64,000 nt of DNA from Thermococcus sp. 21S7 (GTDB lineage: Archaea > Methanobacteriota_B > Thermococci > Thermococcales > Thermococcaceae). Both the position numbers and the translations under genes were made by a program. The stretch lies in assembly GCF_012027615.1 (NCBI RefSeq), contig NZ_SNUT01000001.1, forward strand, positions 186,001-250,000, in the 5' to 3' direction. The notes beneath the pieces are model-generated. The model searched no databases, was not told the DNA's origin, and saw only the letters and a list, made by a program, of their open reading frames with translations. Every line of letters begins with the position of its first letter. Position 1 is the stretch's first letter. Shown piece by piece: positions 28,210-36,966 of the stretch.

Positions 28210-28454
28210 GTGCGTTCTACGTGCTCGTCTTCACTGCGATACTGATAACCTACCGTGTGGCCAGGGGGCCGACCCTGCCGGACAGAATAGTGGGTTTGAA
28301 CACGATAACGACGAAGGTGGTCGTCATAATAGCGGTCGTCTCGGTCATCAGGGGCGAGTACTACCTGGTGGACCTCGCGATAGTCCTGCTGATGGTGAAC
28401 GCCGTCGGTGGGCTTATACTCGCCAAATACATGGAGAGGAGAAGCCATGATTGA
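28206..28454 (+). CDS. mnhF: Mrp-type antiporter subunit F
   Basis: An approximately 82-residue protein with three membrane helices; the segment RVARGPTLPDRIVGLNTI is the MnhF signature. GTG 28206 overlaps the mnhE stop as GTGA, the usual coupling in this operon; ATG 28185 is an alternative giving seven more residues. Confidence 0.9.
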   Translation: MSAFYVLVFTAILITYRVARGPTLPDRIVGLNTITTKVVVIIAVVSVIRGEYYLVDLAIVLLMVNAVGGLILAKYMERRSHD

Positions 28455-28761
28455 GGTTCTGTTGCTGCTCTTTGGGGAGGCTGCCATGGTTTTCGGGGCC
28501 CTGGGGATACTTCGCTTTCCAGACGTTTACACCCGCCTCCACGCCGCAACGAAGTGCGACACTGGCGGAGCCATGAGCATAATCCTCGCCTTAATCCTGA
28601 TAATGGACGCTCCGGTGGTTGTTAGGGCCAAGTTCCTGGTGCTGGCCTTCCTGATAGCGATGATAAACCCAATGGTGAGCCATGCCATCGCGAGGGGAGC
28701 CTACAAATACGGGGTGAAACCAGAGGTAGTGGTGGATATGTATGCTTGGGACAATCCTTGA
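28447..28761 (+). CDS. mnhG: Mrp-type antiporter subunit G
   Basis: A 104-residue protein with three helices and the conserved segment GILRFPDVYTRLHAATKCDT. Its ATG overlaps the mnhF stop region by 8 bases. It forms the small EFG module with MnhE and MnhF, equivalent to MbhA-C of membrane-bound hydrogenase. Confidence 0.92.
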   Translation: MIEVLLLLFGEAAMVFGALGILRFPDVYTRLHAATKCDTGGAMSIILALILIMDAPVVVRAKFLVLAFLIAMINPMVSHAIARGAYKYGVKPEVVVDMYAWDNP

Positions 28762-28972
28762 CGTGGTCTTCGTAGCGATGATACTGTTGGCCGTGGGGGT
28801 CGTTGAAGAAAAGAACCTGGTTAGTGCGGTCGTTAAATACTCGCTCCTCAGTCTGCTCTTCGTCCTAGCCCTGTTCGAGCTCAAGGCCCCGGACGTTGCC
28901 CTTTCGGCGATAGTCGTCGGCGCGATAGTGATAGGCGTCTTCCTCTTCACAATAGAGGAGGTGACGAGGTGA
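28742..28972 (+). CDS. MbhD-like subunit (DUF4040, N-terminal part of MrpA C-domain)
   Basis: A 76-residue protein with three helices; SLLFVLALFELKAPDVALSA is the DUF4040/MbhD signature found in the C-terminal part of bacterial MrpA. Here it is a separate gene, as in Thermococcales hydrogenase modules. It overlaps mnhG by 20 bases and the next gene by 4. Confidence 0.85.
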   Translation: MLGTILDVVFVAMILLAVGVVEEKNLVSAVVKYSLLSLLFVLALFELKAPDVALSAIVVGAIVIGVFLFTIEEVTR

Positions 28973-29211
28973 GGAAGGTTGCTCTAATCCTCACTTTGGC
29001 CCTCGGGGCCCTCCTGCTTGACCTGAGCTATGAACCCTCGTACGGCGGGAGCTACGCCTACTACGTCGCCAACTGGGGCGAGATTGGAATCCCGAATCTG
29101 GTATCGGCGATCTTGGCCGGGTGGAGAGCCTACGACAGTCTCGGCGAGGCGAGCCTGCTGTTTACGGCAGTCATCGGCTTCTATCTGCTCCTTGGGGGGA
29201 AGAAGAAGTGA
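28969..29211 (+). CDS. MbhE-like subunit
   Basis: An 80-residue membrane protein starting at GTG (GTGA overlap with the previous stop), with one N-terminal and one C-terminal helix and a middle AYYVANWGEIGIPNLVSAIL. It matches the MbhE type, a segment that is fused to MrpA in bacteria. Function: part of the ion-translocating antiporter membrane arm. Confidence 0.8.
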   Translation: MRKVALILTLALGALLLDLSYEPSYGGSYAYYVANWGEIGIPNLVSAILAGWRAYDSLGEASLLFTAVIGFYLLLGGKKK

Positions 29212-29609
29212 AGATGAGCACCGTCGTGAGGAGCACCACCAAGATGGTAAGCCCGTTCCTGGTCACCTACGCGGCCTACATCATGCTCTACGGCCATCTA
29301 AGCCCCGGGGGTGGCTTTCAGGGAGGGGTGATTCTCGCGGTCGCGGTTATACTCCTCATAACCTCGCACGGCTACAAAAAGGTCCGGAAGAGGTTTCATT
29401 TCAACTGGGCGAGCCTGATAGAGAGCTCCGCAGGGGCCATGCTCGTCCTGCTGGGAATCGCCGGAATAGCCTTTGGGGCGTTCTACTCCAATTTCCTCCC
29501 GACGGAGGGGGGCATAATACTGCCCTTCAACATCATCGTCGGCCTTGAGGTCGGAGCGGCCTTCACATTCGTATTCTACATACTGCTGAGGTGGGTTGAA
29601 AGTGATTAG
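29208..29609 (+). CDS. mnhB: Mrp-type antiporter subunit B
   Basis: A 133-residue protein with four helices; YGHLSPGGGFQGGVILA is the classic MnhB signature. GTG 29208 overlaps the previous stop (GTGA); ATG 29214, two codons later, is also possible. Confidence 0.92.
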   Translation: MKMSTVVRSTTKMVSPFLVTYAAYIMLYGHLSPGGGFQGGVILAVAVILLITSHGYKKVRKRFHFNWASLIESSAGAMLVLLGIAGIAFGAFYSNFLPTEGGIILPFNIIVGLEVGAAFTFVFYILLRWVESD

Positions 29610-29892
29610 TCCGGAGCAGGCGGGAGTGCTCATAATGCTCGTGGGGATATACGGCCTGATGGCAAAAAGGGAGCCGATAAAGCTGGTGCTTTCCATAAAC
29701 GTGGTTTCCCTTGGCCTGGTGCTGTTTTTCATCGGCCTAGCCTACTCCCCGGGAAAGGACGTCCCCATAATGCCGACGAATCCGGTCGACCCGCTCCCGG
29801 CGACGCTGATGCTCACAACCCTTGTCGTTGACGTTGCCATAACGTCGCTCGCCCTGGCGATAATAATCCGCATGCGGAGGGATGGCCCATGA
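29602..29892 (+). CDS. mnhC: Mrp-type antiporter subunit C (NuoK-like)
   Basis: This protein of about 96 residues has three helices, with LVLSINVVSLGLVLFF and DPLPATLMLTTLVVDVAIT as MnhC/NuoK markers. GTG 29602 is preferred for its spacing to GGTGGG; TTG 29596 is the alternative. Confidence 0.9.
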   Translation: MISPEQAGVLIMLVGIYGLMAKREPIKLVLSINVVSLGLVLFFIGLAYSPGKDVPIMPTNPVDPLPATLMLTTLVVDVAITSLALAIIIRMRRDGP

Positions 29893-31388
29893 TTCCCCTG
29901 ATGGTAGCCTTCCCGCTCCTGTTTGCCTTCGTAATCGTAATCCTGGACACCCTGCGTGTGAAGAAGGGTCTAATAAAAGCCGCATTCATCCTCGGCGCAG
30001 TTCTTCCGACAGGGGTTCTCCCCCTTGGGAACGGAACGGAAGTTGTGGGCGGCTGGAGCAGGGTGGCGGGGATAGAGGTTGGAATCGGTGAAATCAACGC
30101 CCCTTTCATCGCCGGCGAGTTGATACTCTTCACAGTCGTTGCCCTCTGTTCCATCTCCTACTTCAATTTCCGAGACAAGAAGACCGCCAAGGCCCTCGTC
30201 CTATTCCTCTTGATGCACGCGGGTCTGCTGGGGGCGTTTCTTGCGAGGGATTTCTTCAACTTCTACATCTACATGGAGATTGCCTCGGTTTCGGCCTTTG
30301 CCCTGGTTGCATTCTCCGAAGAGCCCGGCTCCAAGAGGGCCGCCTTCAAGTACCTTATCCTCTCGCTGTTTGCATCCTACCTTTTCATCTTCGCGATAGG
30401 CCTCATATACATGGAGACGGGCTACCTCAACGTCGAGCTCGTGGCTGAAAACGCCCTCCCGAGCAGGGAGCTTAAAGTTGCCCTCGGAATAGCCTTCGCC
30501 TCCCTCCTCCTGAAGGCCGGCATATTCCCCCTTCACGGCTGGCTGCCCGATGCTCACTCCGTTGCTCTGACGCCCGCCAGTGCCCTGTTGAGCGGAATAG
30601 TCGTAAAAGCCCCCGCTTATGGCATGATACTCCTATTCTCGGCCCTGCCCGTCGGCGAGAGCCTGAAAACTGGGGCAATGGTTGTTGCTGCATCGTCCAT
30701 TTTCTTCGGCATAGCAATGGCGCTCCTTCAAAAAGATGCGAAGAGGCTCTTGGCGTACCACACCGTCTCACAGATGGGCTACGTGCTCCTTGGAATAGCC
30801 ACCTTCAACTTCACAGGGGCCGCTTACTACGCTATGGGGCATTCCCTCTTCAAGGGCGGCCTGTTCCTGAGCGTTGGGAGCCTTGGAAAGAAGTCAAGGA
30901 AACTGGGGAAGTTCGGCTACAGGAACGCTCCGCTCATGGCGTTCTCTGTGCTGATGCTCAGCCTTGCCATAGGAGGAATCTCGCCCCTCATAGGCTCCTA
31001 CGCGAAGGGGCTGATACATTCGGGTCTGCCCGATGGTTGGAGGTGGGTTGTCCCGGCCGGGACAGTGGGAACTCTCGTTTCGTTCACCAAGCTGAACTAC
31101 CACCTCTCGCGGGGAGAAACCGGAGGCATCGGGTTGATGTGGAAGCTCTCCTCCCTGGCACTGGCCCTAACCACCCTCTTCGCAGGTCTCTACCTCGGTG
31201 CGGGGCTCAAGCCGGCCGATGTCATCTACATCTCCGCCGCGGTGCTCACCTTCTTTGCCCTGAGGGCGCTGGGCGTCTTCGAGAGGGAGGTGCGGAGAGA
31301 GGCAAAAGACGTTGGAAGGGATGTAAACATGCTGGCGGCGGTTTTCGTAACCTTCATGCTGGCGGTGCTCCTACTCCAGCGGCTTTAG
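29889..31388 (+). CDS. mnhD: Mrp-type antiporter subunit D (NuoL/M/N-like)
   Basis: A 499-residue, about 14-helix proton-conducting subunit. FNFYIYMEIASVSAFALVAF and the KAGIFPLHGWLPDAHSVAL segment with Lys and His for proton transfer are clear. ATG overlaps the mnhC stop. No hydrogenase or NADH-dehydrogenase subunits follow, so the operon encodes an antiporter-like module alone, seemingly with a single NuoL/M/N-type subunit. Confidence 0.92.
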   Translation: MIPLMVAFPLLFAFVIVILDTLRVKKGLIKAAFILGAVLPTGVLPLGNGTEVVGGWSRVAGIEVGIGEINAPFIAGELILFTVVALCSISYFNFRDKKTAKALVLFLLMHAGLLGAFLARDFFNFYIYMEIASVSAFALVAFSEEPGSKRAAFKYLILSLFASYLFIFAIGLIYMETGYLNVELVAENALPSRELKVALGIAFASLLLKAGIFPLHGWLPDAHSVALTPASALLSGIVVKAPAYGMILLFSALPVGESLKTGAMVVAASSIFFGIAMALLQKDAKRLLAYHTVSQMGYVLLGIATFNFTGAAYYAMGHSLFKGGLFLSVGSLGKKSRKLGKFGYRNAPLMAFSVLMLSLAIGGISPLIGSYAKGLIHSGLPDGWRWVVPAGTVGTLVSFTKLNYHLSRGETGGIGLMWKLSSLALALTTLFAGLYLGAGLKPADVIYISAAVLTFFALRALGVFEREVRREAKDVGRDVNMLAAVFVTFMLAVLLLQRL

Positions 31389-31778
31389 CCTGGCCTCCCT
31401 GACAATGTCCAGCCCTTCAAGCTCCTCCCTCAGCTCCTCCAGCGTTCCGGTCATTCCGCTCACGTCTATGACCGCGACGAGTCCGGCCAGACCGATGGAG
31501 GAGAGTTCCTCCGATTCGCTGAAGAGTATGTTCGCCCCGTGCCTCCCAAAGAGGCCGCTTATCTTTGCCAAAACCCCCGGTCTGTCCTCGACGACGAGCT
31601 CCACTTCCACCAGCCGCTTCCCGGGCAGTGCTATCCGCTCCATGTGAACCTCGTTCAGGTCGGTGTCTATCTCCAGGAGGAAATACGCACCTTCCACCAT
31701 ACCCAGCTCGTAGGCGTAGTCCCTGGGAAGTTCAACCTTGCCGTTCTCCCGTATACGAACTATCTCGTAGTGCCGCAT
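31371..31778 (-). CDS. ACT domain protein with AbrB-like N-terminus
   Basis: A 135-residue protein. Residues 1-55 resemble a swapped-hairpin AbrB/SpoVT element (IVRIRENGKVELPRDYAYELG), and residues 55-125 form an ACT domain (VELVVEDRPGVLAKISGLFG, 16-18 residue ligand loop). Such proteins respond to amino acids; whether it binds DNA is not clear. It overlaps the end of mnhD convergently by 18 bases. Confidence 0.75.
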   Translation of the reverse strand: MRHYEIVRIRENGKVELPRDYAYELGMVEGAYFLLEIDTDLNEVHMERIALPGKRLVEVELVVEDRPGVLAKISGLFGRHGANILFSESEELSSIGLAGLVAVIDVSGMTGTLEELREELEGLDIVREARLKPLE

Positions 31779-31850
31779 ATGGTGACATTCTCACGGTAAA
31801 TAAAAGCCTTTGCGGAAGAATTATTAACCCGCCCGCCGTAGGAGGCCAAC

Positions 31851-32999
31851 ATGGAAATCATCGGGTACGTCTTCGTGATCATCGCATTCGCGAGGCTCCT
31901 TGCGGAAGGGTTTGAGAGACTCGGCTATCCCGGCTTCCTGGGTGAGATAACCGCGGGAATGATACTGAGCGCCGTTCTGATTGACATGCCCCGTGATCAG
32001 ATGCTCCTCATGGCTGAGCTCGGCCTCTTCTTCCTGATGATTTCGGCCGGCCTGGAGGTGACGCCGGAAGAGCTCCACTACGCCGGAAAAAAGACGCTGC
32101 CCCTCTACGTAGCCACCTATACCGTCATGCTGCTGGTGGCGCTTCCCTTCACAGGCTGGCGGCTTAACTCCGACGCCCTCATAGTGGCCGCGATACTCTC
32201 AACCGCATCGGCGCCCATAGTCCTGAGACTCAAGCGCTTCTTTGGAGAGGACTTCCTCCACGTTGCTCTATCCTATGCCGTCATAAGCGAGATAATGAGT
32301 CTGTTCATAGTTTACATGATGGTCAGGGTTCACGAGACCCCCGGGGACTACACCCCGGTCCTGGAGAGCGTACTGAAGGACGCGCTCTTCATCGGGGTTC
32401 TCATGTACATTAATTACATTATAGGAATAAAGCACAAGGTGATGATAATACGCTTCCTCCGCAGGCTCAAGAGCGATGAGGCCGTTTTTGGTCTCTTCAT
32501 GGTGCTCTCAACGTCTCTCGCCTTCATCAGCGATGAGATAGGCCTTCACTTCAGCATAGGGGGCTTCATGGCAGGTTTGATGATGCACAGCGACCTGGTT
32601 GGAACGAAGCAGTACGAGAGGCTCACGACCATAGTCAGCGGCGTTACGTACGGCATCTTCGCCCCGATATTCTTCGCATGGCGCGGCCTCAACTTCGAGA
32701 CCGAGCTGTCCTTCGTGGTGGTGGAGTTCTTCGTTCTGGTGTACGTCGTCAGGCTGGCGCTCTCGTCCATCATCGTCAGGCACCGGGACGTTCCAACGTC
32801 GGTCGTCAGGGGGGCTGGGATAGCGAGCTTCGGCGTCCTCGGCCTGCTCGTGGGTGAAATAGGCTTTGTCTCGGGCGTTTTAAGCCAGCACATGTACGCC
32901 ATGGCATCCCTTGCCAGCGTCCTTGGAATCTTCACCTCTGCCACCCTGGGCAGGGCGGTCAACCATTACCGGTTAAAAACCTCCAAAGAGGCCGCTTAG
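31851..32999 (+). CDS. CPA2 family Na+/H+ antiporter (NapA/KefB-like)
   Basis: This 382-residue membrane protein has about 12 helices. Markers are GYPGFLGEITAGMIL, the ISAGLEVTPEEL region and FISDEIGLHFSIGGFMAGLMM in the core. It lacks a C-terminal TrkA-N domain, so it is the short NapA-like type. It likely exports Na+ for H+. It is monocistronic with a TATA-like AATTATTAAC just upstream. Confidence 0.88.
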   Translation: MEIIGYVFVIIAFARLLAEGFERLGYPGFLGEITAGMILSAVLIDMPRDQMLLMAELGLFFLMISAGLEVTPEELHYAGKKTLPLYVATYTVMLLVALPFTGWRLNSDALIVAAILSTASAPIVLRLKRFFGEDFLHVALSYAVISEIMSLFIVYMMVRVHETPGDYTPVLESVLKDALFIGVLMYINYIIGIKHKVMIIRFLRRLKSDEAVFGLFMVLSTSLAFISDEIGLHFSIGGFMAGLMMHSDLVGTKQYERLTTIVSGVTYGIFAPIFFAWRGLNFETELSFVVVEFFVLVYVVRLALSSIIVRHRDVPTSVVRGAGIASFGVLGLLVGEIGFVSGVLSQHMYAMASLASVLGIFTSATLGRAVNHYRLKTSKEAA

Positions 33000-33039
33000 A
33001 GAGAGGCGCGGCGCATAAAGCGTCCTCCAACGTCGATAT

Positions 33040-33165
33040 GGTCCATAATCGTTCCTTTTCAATATAGCGAAACGTTTTTAAGTCTACCCCAGACTAGCGA
33101 GTAGAGGAATCGTTGATTTAGCCTATAATCGTCTAACTCGTGAGAAAAGAAAGGAGGAAGCTGAG
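33040..33165 (+). promoter_or_regulatory. pdaD promoter and long leader
   Basis: CGAAACG-TTTTTAAG (around 33068-33081) is the likely BRE/TATA, implying transcription from about 33100 and a leader of some 65 bases, longer than usual here. Three copies of AATCGT lie at 33047, 33108 and 33127. AAAGGAGGAAG (33150-33160) is a strong ribosome site. Function of the repeats is unknown. Confidence 0.45.
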
Positions 33166-33639
33166 ATGAGCTGGACAACCCCAAAGAGGGCATTTATAGG
33201 CGCCGCCTCCGCCGAGGGAGGCACTAAGCTCAACGCGTTTGATAACGCTCTCCTCAAGCTCGGCATAGGAAACGTCAACCTCGTCAAGCTGAGCAGCGTC
33301 ATTCCGGCCCACATCGAGTGGATAGATGAGGTGCACGACGTCCCGATTGGAATGCTGCTGCCGACGGTCTACGCCCACATCGAGAGCGATGAGCCCGGAA
33401 TGACCATCAGTGCGGCGCTTGGAATAGGCATCAGCGAGAACAACGAGGGCGGCCTCATCTACGAGTACGCCGGCTACTGCACCAAGGGAGAGGCTGAAGA
33501 CATGGTCAGGAAGATGGTCGAGGAAGGCTTCGCAATGCGCGGATGGAAGCTGGCGGAGTTCAAGGTCGCCAGCGCAAGCATCACCGTCAAGGACAAGCCC
33601 GCGGCGGCCATAGCGGCCGTGGTGATGTTCCCCTACTGA
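33166..33639 (+). CDS. pdaD: Pyruvoyl-dependent arginine decarboxylase
   Basis: The 157-residue proenzyme cleaves itself between Ser43 and Ser44 (LVKLSS|VIPAHIEW), turning Ser44 into the pyruvoyl cofactor. It makes agmatine from arginine, the first step of the thermococcal polyamine pathway. Other conserved parts are GGTKLNAFDNALL and SENNEGGLIYEYAG. The next gene, speE, uses agmatine directly. Confidence 0.95.
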   Translation: MSWTTPKRAFIGAASAEGGTKLNAFDNALLKLGIGNVNLVKLSSVIPAHIEWIDEVHDVPIGMLLPTVYAHIESDEPGMTISAALGIGISENNEGGLIYEYAGYCTKGEAEDMVRKMVEEGFAMRGWKLAEFKVASASITVKDKPAAAIAAVVMFPY

Positions 33640-33691
33640 GGGTGTGGTTTTTAAGTCCTTTCCCTTCTTCAGCTTTTAGAGGTGAGAGCTT

Positions 33692-34540
33692 ATGGGATTC
33701 AACGAGAAGGAGAGAGCCTTCATAGAGTGGTACCCTCGCGGTTACGGCGTCGGTTTTAAAGTGACCGACAGGCTCTTCGAAACCCAGACGGAGTATCAGA
33801 GGCTTGAGCTGTACGAGACGGAAGGCTTCGGCAAACTCCTCGTCCTCGACGGCACGGTTCAGCTCGTCGAGGTCGGTGAGGAGAGCTACCACGAGCCGCT
33901 GGTTCACCCAGTCATGCTCGCCCACCCCAATCCGAGGAGAATCCTCATCATAGGCGGCGGCGACGGCGGAACCCTCAGGGAGGTTCTGAGGCACGAAACC
34001 GTCGAAAAAGCCACTATGGTCGAGATAGACGAGACGGTGATAGAGGTCTCGAAGATATACCTGAACGTCGCGAAGGGCGCCTTTGAAGACCCCAGGGCGG
34101 AGGTAATGGTTGGCGACGGCGTGAAGTACCTCAGGGAGACCGACGAGCGCTTTGACGTCATCATAGTGGACTCCACCGACCCCGTCGGCCCGGCGAAGCT
34201 TCTCTTCAGTGAGGAGTTCTACCGCAACGCCTACGATAAGCTGAACGATAAGGGATTTTACATCACCCAGGCCGGGAGCGTCTACCTCTTCACCAACGAG
34301 CTGATAGACGCCTACAGAGCTATGAAGAAAGTCTTTGACCGCGTTTACTACTTCAGCTTCCCGGTGATAGGCTACGCATCGCCCTGGAGCTTCCTCGTCG
34401 GCGTTAAGGGCGACCTGGACTTCACCAGGGTGGACGTGGAGAGGGCAAGGAAACTCGACCTCTACTACTACGACCCGGAGAGGCACGAGACGCTCTTCCA
34501 GATGCCGAGATACGTCAGGGAACTCCTCGAAAGGGCCTGA
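33692..34540 (+). CDS. speE: Polyamine aminopropyltransferase (agmatine/spermidine synthase type)
   Basis: A 282-residue enzyme with decarboxy-SAM site [16 protein letters not shown] (near residue 87), acidic VEIDE, catalytic [13 protein letters not shown] and YYYDPE region. In Thermococcus kodakarensis the homologue transfers aminopropyl groups to agmatine. It has its own ribosome site (AGGTGAG) and follows pdaD by 52 bases, with a possible internal TATA (GGTTTTTAAGTC). Confidence 0.93.
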   Translation: MGFNEKERAFIEWYPRGYGVGFKVTDRLFETQTEYQRLELYETEGFGKLLVLDGTVQLVEVGEESYHEPLVHPVMLAHPNPRRILIIGGGDGGTLREVLRHETVEKATMVEIDETVIEVSKIYLNVAKGAFEDPRAEVMVGDGVKYLRETDERFDVIIVDSTDPVGPAKLLFSEEFYRNAYDKLNDKGFYITQAGSVYLFTNELIDAYRAMKKVFDRVYYFSFPVIGYASPWSFLVGVKGDLDFTRVDVERARKLDLYYYDPERHETLFQMPRYVRELLERA

Positions 34541-34600
34541 CCATTTTTCTTTTGCAAGCCTCGCCATTTAGGGCGGGAAGAGGTCAGCCTCTCCCAGCAC
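34541..34600. other. Terminator-like tract and possible IS200/IS605 right-end remnant
   Basis: After the speE stop comes a T-rich tract (CATTTTTCTTTTGC), then two hairpins: CTCGCC-ATTTAG-GGCGGG and AGAGG-TCAG-CCTCT. The first, within GCAAGCC...GGGCGGGAAGAGGTCA, resembles the end of TnpB-type IS200/IS605 elements in archaea. No TnpB gene is nearby; it may instead be a simple terminator. Confidence 0.3.
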
Positions 34601-34650
34601 GCATAGAAAAGGCTTATGAGGTTTCATCCCCACTACCCCCGGGGATTATC

Positions 34651-35367
34651 ATGAGGATTGAGGAACTCACCTGGCCAGAATTTGAGGAACTGAAAGGGCG
34701 TGTTGACACGGTCATACTACCCATCGGGAGCGTTGAAGCACACGGGAGACATCTACCCCTTGGAACCGACGTCTTTGCTCCGCTGGAGATAGGAAGGCGG
34801 GTTGAGGAGAGACTCCGCGAAATGGGACTGGAGGTTCTCATAGCCCCTCCCGTCTGGTACGGACACACGTTTGTTCTCGACGTGTATCCAGGAACGATAA
34901 ACGTTGATTCAGATGCTCTGAAGGCCTACGTACGTGAGATAATGCGCGAGTTCGCCGCCGAGGGCTTTCGGAGGATAGTCCTCCTCAACGGACACGGCGG
35001 CAACTACTCGCCGCTGGTTCTGGCGGCGGAAGAGGTCGCGGAGGAGTTTCCGGAGGTCGAAATCTGGCTCATAAACTGGTGGATAGACTTCAGGGAGGAC
35101 ATCCTGAGCATATGCTCCAGCCAGGGGCATGCAGGCCAGGACGAAACGTCCGTGATGCTCGCCATAAGGCCCGAACTCGTGAAGATGGAGAACGCCCGCG
35201 GGCAACGGAGGACCTCAAGGGTGAGGATAATCCGGAAGGACATCGGAAAGGAGCTGTTTCCGGATGGTGTTAACGACGATCCATCCCTCGCGACGGCCGA
35301 AAAGGGTGATGCAATTTTGAGCGTTGTGAGCGAGAAGATAGCCCGCCTCCTCGCGGGGGAGAGGTAA
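34651..35367 (+). CDS. Creatininase family amidohydrolase
   Basis: A 238-residue protein from ATG 34651 with the creatininase metal-site motifs LPIGSVEAHGRHLPLGTD, NGHGGNY and GHAGQDETS. The family includes creatininase, MftE peptidase and FAPy deformylase ArfB; the substrate here is unknown. Its stop overlaps the ATG of the next gene (TAATG), so they are co-transcribed. The promoter AAAAGGCTTATGAGG lies near 34609. Confidence 0.85.
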   Translation: MRIEELTWPEFEELKGRVDTVILPIGSVEAHGRHLPLGTDVFAPLEIGRRVEERLREMGLEVLIAPPVWYGHTFVLDVYPGTINVDSDALKAYVREIMREFAAEGFRRIVLLNGHGGNYSPLVLAAEEVAEEFPEVEIWLINWWIDFREDILSICSSQGHAGQDETSVMLAIRPELVKMENARGQRRTSRVRIIRKDIGKELFPDGVNDDPSLATAEKGDAILSVVSEKIARLLAGER

Positions 35368-36008
35368 TGGGACGCGAGGAGGTTCTCGCAGAGCTGGATA
35401 AACGCATAAAGCGCCTTGAGGCCGAGGTCGAACTCGCCGAGGAGAGGCTCCGCTATCTAGAAGACATCGGCGCTCCAGCTAGATACACAACGCCCCGGGG
35501 AGACGCGGGTTCCGTCTACTACCTCCTCCTCACGGCGGTCTGGGTGCTCCTCGGATTCATCGCCCTGATGGCCGTTGGCCACAGACTCCCCAGCGGCTTC
35601 AACATCCCCCTGCTTCCCTACGCCATCGTTGTGCTCGTCGTGGTGGTGCTCCCCCTCGCCTACTACTACCTGAGCCGGCGCGAGGAGCCGAAGACGCCGA
35701 TGGAGGAGGTCGAGGAGAGGGAAAGGCTCGCCAAACTAGTGCTCTCCCTTTTCTACAGGCCTCTGAGGGAGGCCGTTGAGAAAGATGACCGGAAGAAAAT
35801 GGAGAGCCTGGCCGAGGACCTCCTGAACAACCCGATTCTGGCGGACGCCATCGAGAGAACCAACGAGGGAGACCCCAGGGTCATGGCCTACGCCCTGTAC
35901 CTCTACGCCGCCTACCGCCCGGGGCTTGAGGACGAGGTGAGGGAGACGTTGAGGGCCGTCGGCAACAAACCCCTCAGGGCGCTCCTGTCATCCCTCGTGG
36001 AGGGCTGA
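35367..36008 (+). CDS. Uncharacterised membrane protein with N-terminal coiled coil
   Basis: A 213-residue protein: residues 5-33 are a short coiled coil (LDKRIKRLEAEVELAEERL), two membrane helices lie at about 48-70 and 78-100, and the rest is a helical cytosolic domain. I recognise no family. It is translationally coupled to the creatininase gene, suggesting a shared process. Confidence 0.7.
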   Translation: MGREEVLAELDKRIKRLEAEVELAEERLRYLEDIGAPARYTTPRGDAGSVYYLLLTAVWVLLGFIALMAVGHRLPSGFNIPLLPYAIVVLVVVVLPLAYYYLSRREEPKTPMEEVEERERLAKLVLSLFYRPLREAVEKDDRKKMESLAEDLLNNPILADAIERTNEGDPRVMAYALYLYAAYRPGLEDEVRETLRAVGNKPLRALLSSLVEG

Positions 36009-36080
36009 GGTTCCGACCGTCCCGGTATTTCTGGAGGAAGGTATATAACCGATGGCACCCTTCTCCCTCCGGTGAGAGGA

Positions 36081-36893
36081 TTGAGGCTGGAAGTTCTAAG
36101 CAGGGAAGATATGAACGCCCTCTCCAGGGAGCTGAGCAGGGCTGGGATTATGAACAGAACCCGGGAGGAGGTAACCTCGGAGATTTCCCACTACGTGGTC
36201 GTGAAGGGCACCTACGCCGAACTCGTGGAGAAGGCCGAGGGGATAGGGCCCCTCCAGGAGAGCCTGGACGAACTGGAGTTCGCCTTCGAGGAGATGGTAT
36301 CCGAGTGGGAGGTGGGGGAGGAAAAAGCCCTCGACGGCCTGTTCGACGAATCCGACCTGGGCAGGCTGCTCGTGCTCACGGCGCTGATGGAGAGCGGCGC
36401 GGTGGTTGAAGAGGACGGAAAGCTGGTGCTGGTGAAGAGGCCAGTCCTCGATGGCCTCAAGGTGGAGCTTCGCTTTCCAATAGACGAGATTGAGGAGTAT
36501 CTCGAAGAGCTTGAGAAGCGCTTTGAAACCGGCATGATAACCGAGTACACTATGGAAAAGAGGTACTTCGTCGAGGTAATGGAGGTTGAGGGGGAACTCA
36601 TCGAGGCGGCGCTTGAGATAGCGGAGGAGTACGCGACCGAGGAGAGCCTGGTGGAGGCCACCTTCGAGGGCATAGCCCGCTCGGTTCTGGCGGACATCAT
36701 CCTGGAGCTGGCGGAGAAGCACCGGAAGAAGAACGACCTCATCAAGGCGCTTCTGGAAATGGAGCCGATAGTCGTTAAGGGGGAGCGCGAGAGGCTCAAC
36801 GTGTACTTCGACGAGGAGGCGATAGAGGACTTCCTCAAGGAGCTTCAAACGCTCGGCTACCTAAAGGTCAAGGGCAACAGGATATGGGTTTGA
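36081..36893 (+). CDS. Uncharacterised acidic protein
   Basis: A soluble, Glu-rich protein of 270 residues from TTG 36081 (GGTGAGAGGA just upstream); GTG 36072 would add three residues. It contains two beta-alpha segments (ISHYVVVKGTYAELV and LVLVKRPVLDGLKVELRF) and a C-terminal part resembling a winged helix (FLKELQTLGYLKVKGNRIWV). Family not recognised. A clear TATA GTATATAACC lies at 36041-36050. Confidence 0.65.
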   Translation: MRLEVLSREDMNALSRELSRAGIMNRTREEVTSEISHYVVVKGTYAELVEKAEGIGPLQESLDELEFAFEEMVSEWEVGEEKALDGLFDESDLGRLLVLTALMESGAVVEEDGKLVLVKRPVLDGLKVELRFPIDEIEEYLEELEKRFETGMITEYTMEKRYFVEVMEVEGELIEAALEIAEEYATEESLVEATFEGIARSVLADIILELAEKHRKKNDLIKALLEMEPIVVKGERERLNVYFDEEAIEDFLKELQTLGYLKVKGNRIWV

Positions 36894-36966
36894 TTCCGTT
36901 CTCCTCCCCTATTCCTCCGTAAAATTTTAAAAGGGCTTTTCTCATCTAACGCCGGAGGTGGTGGCA

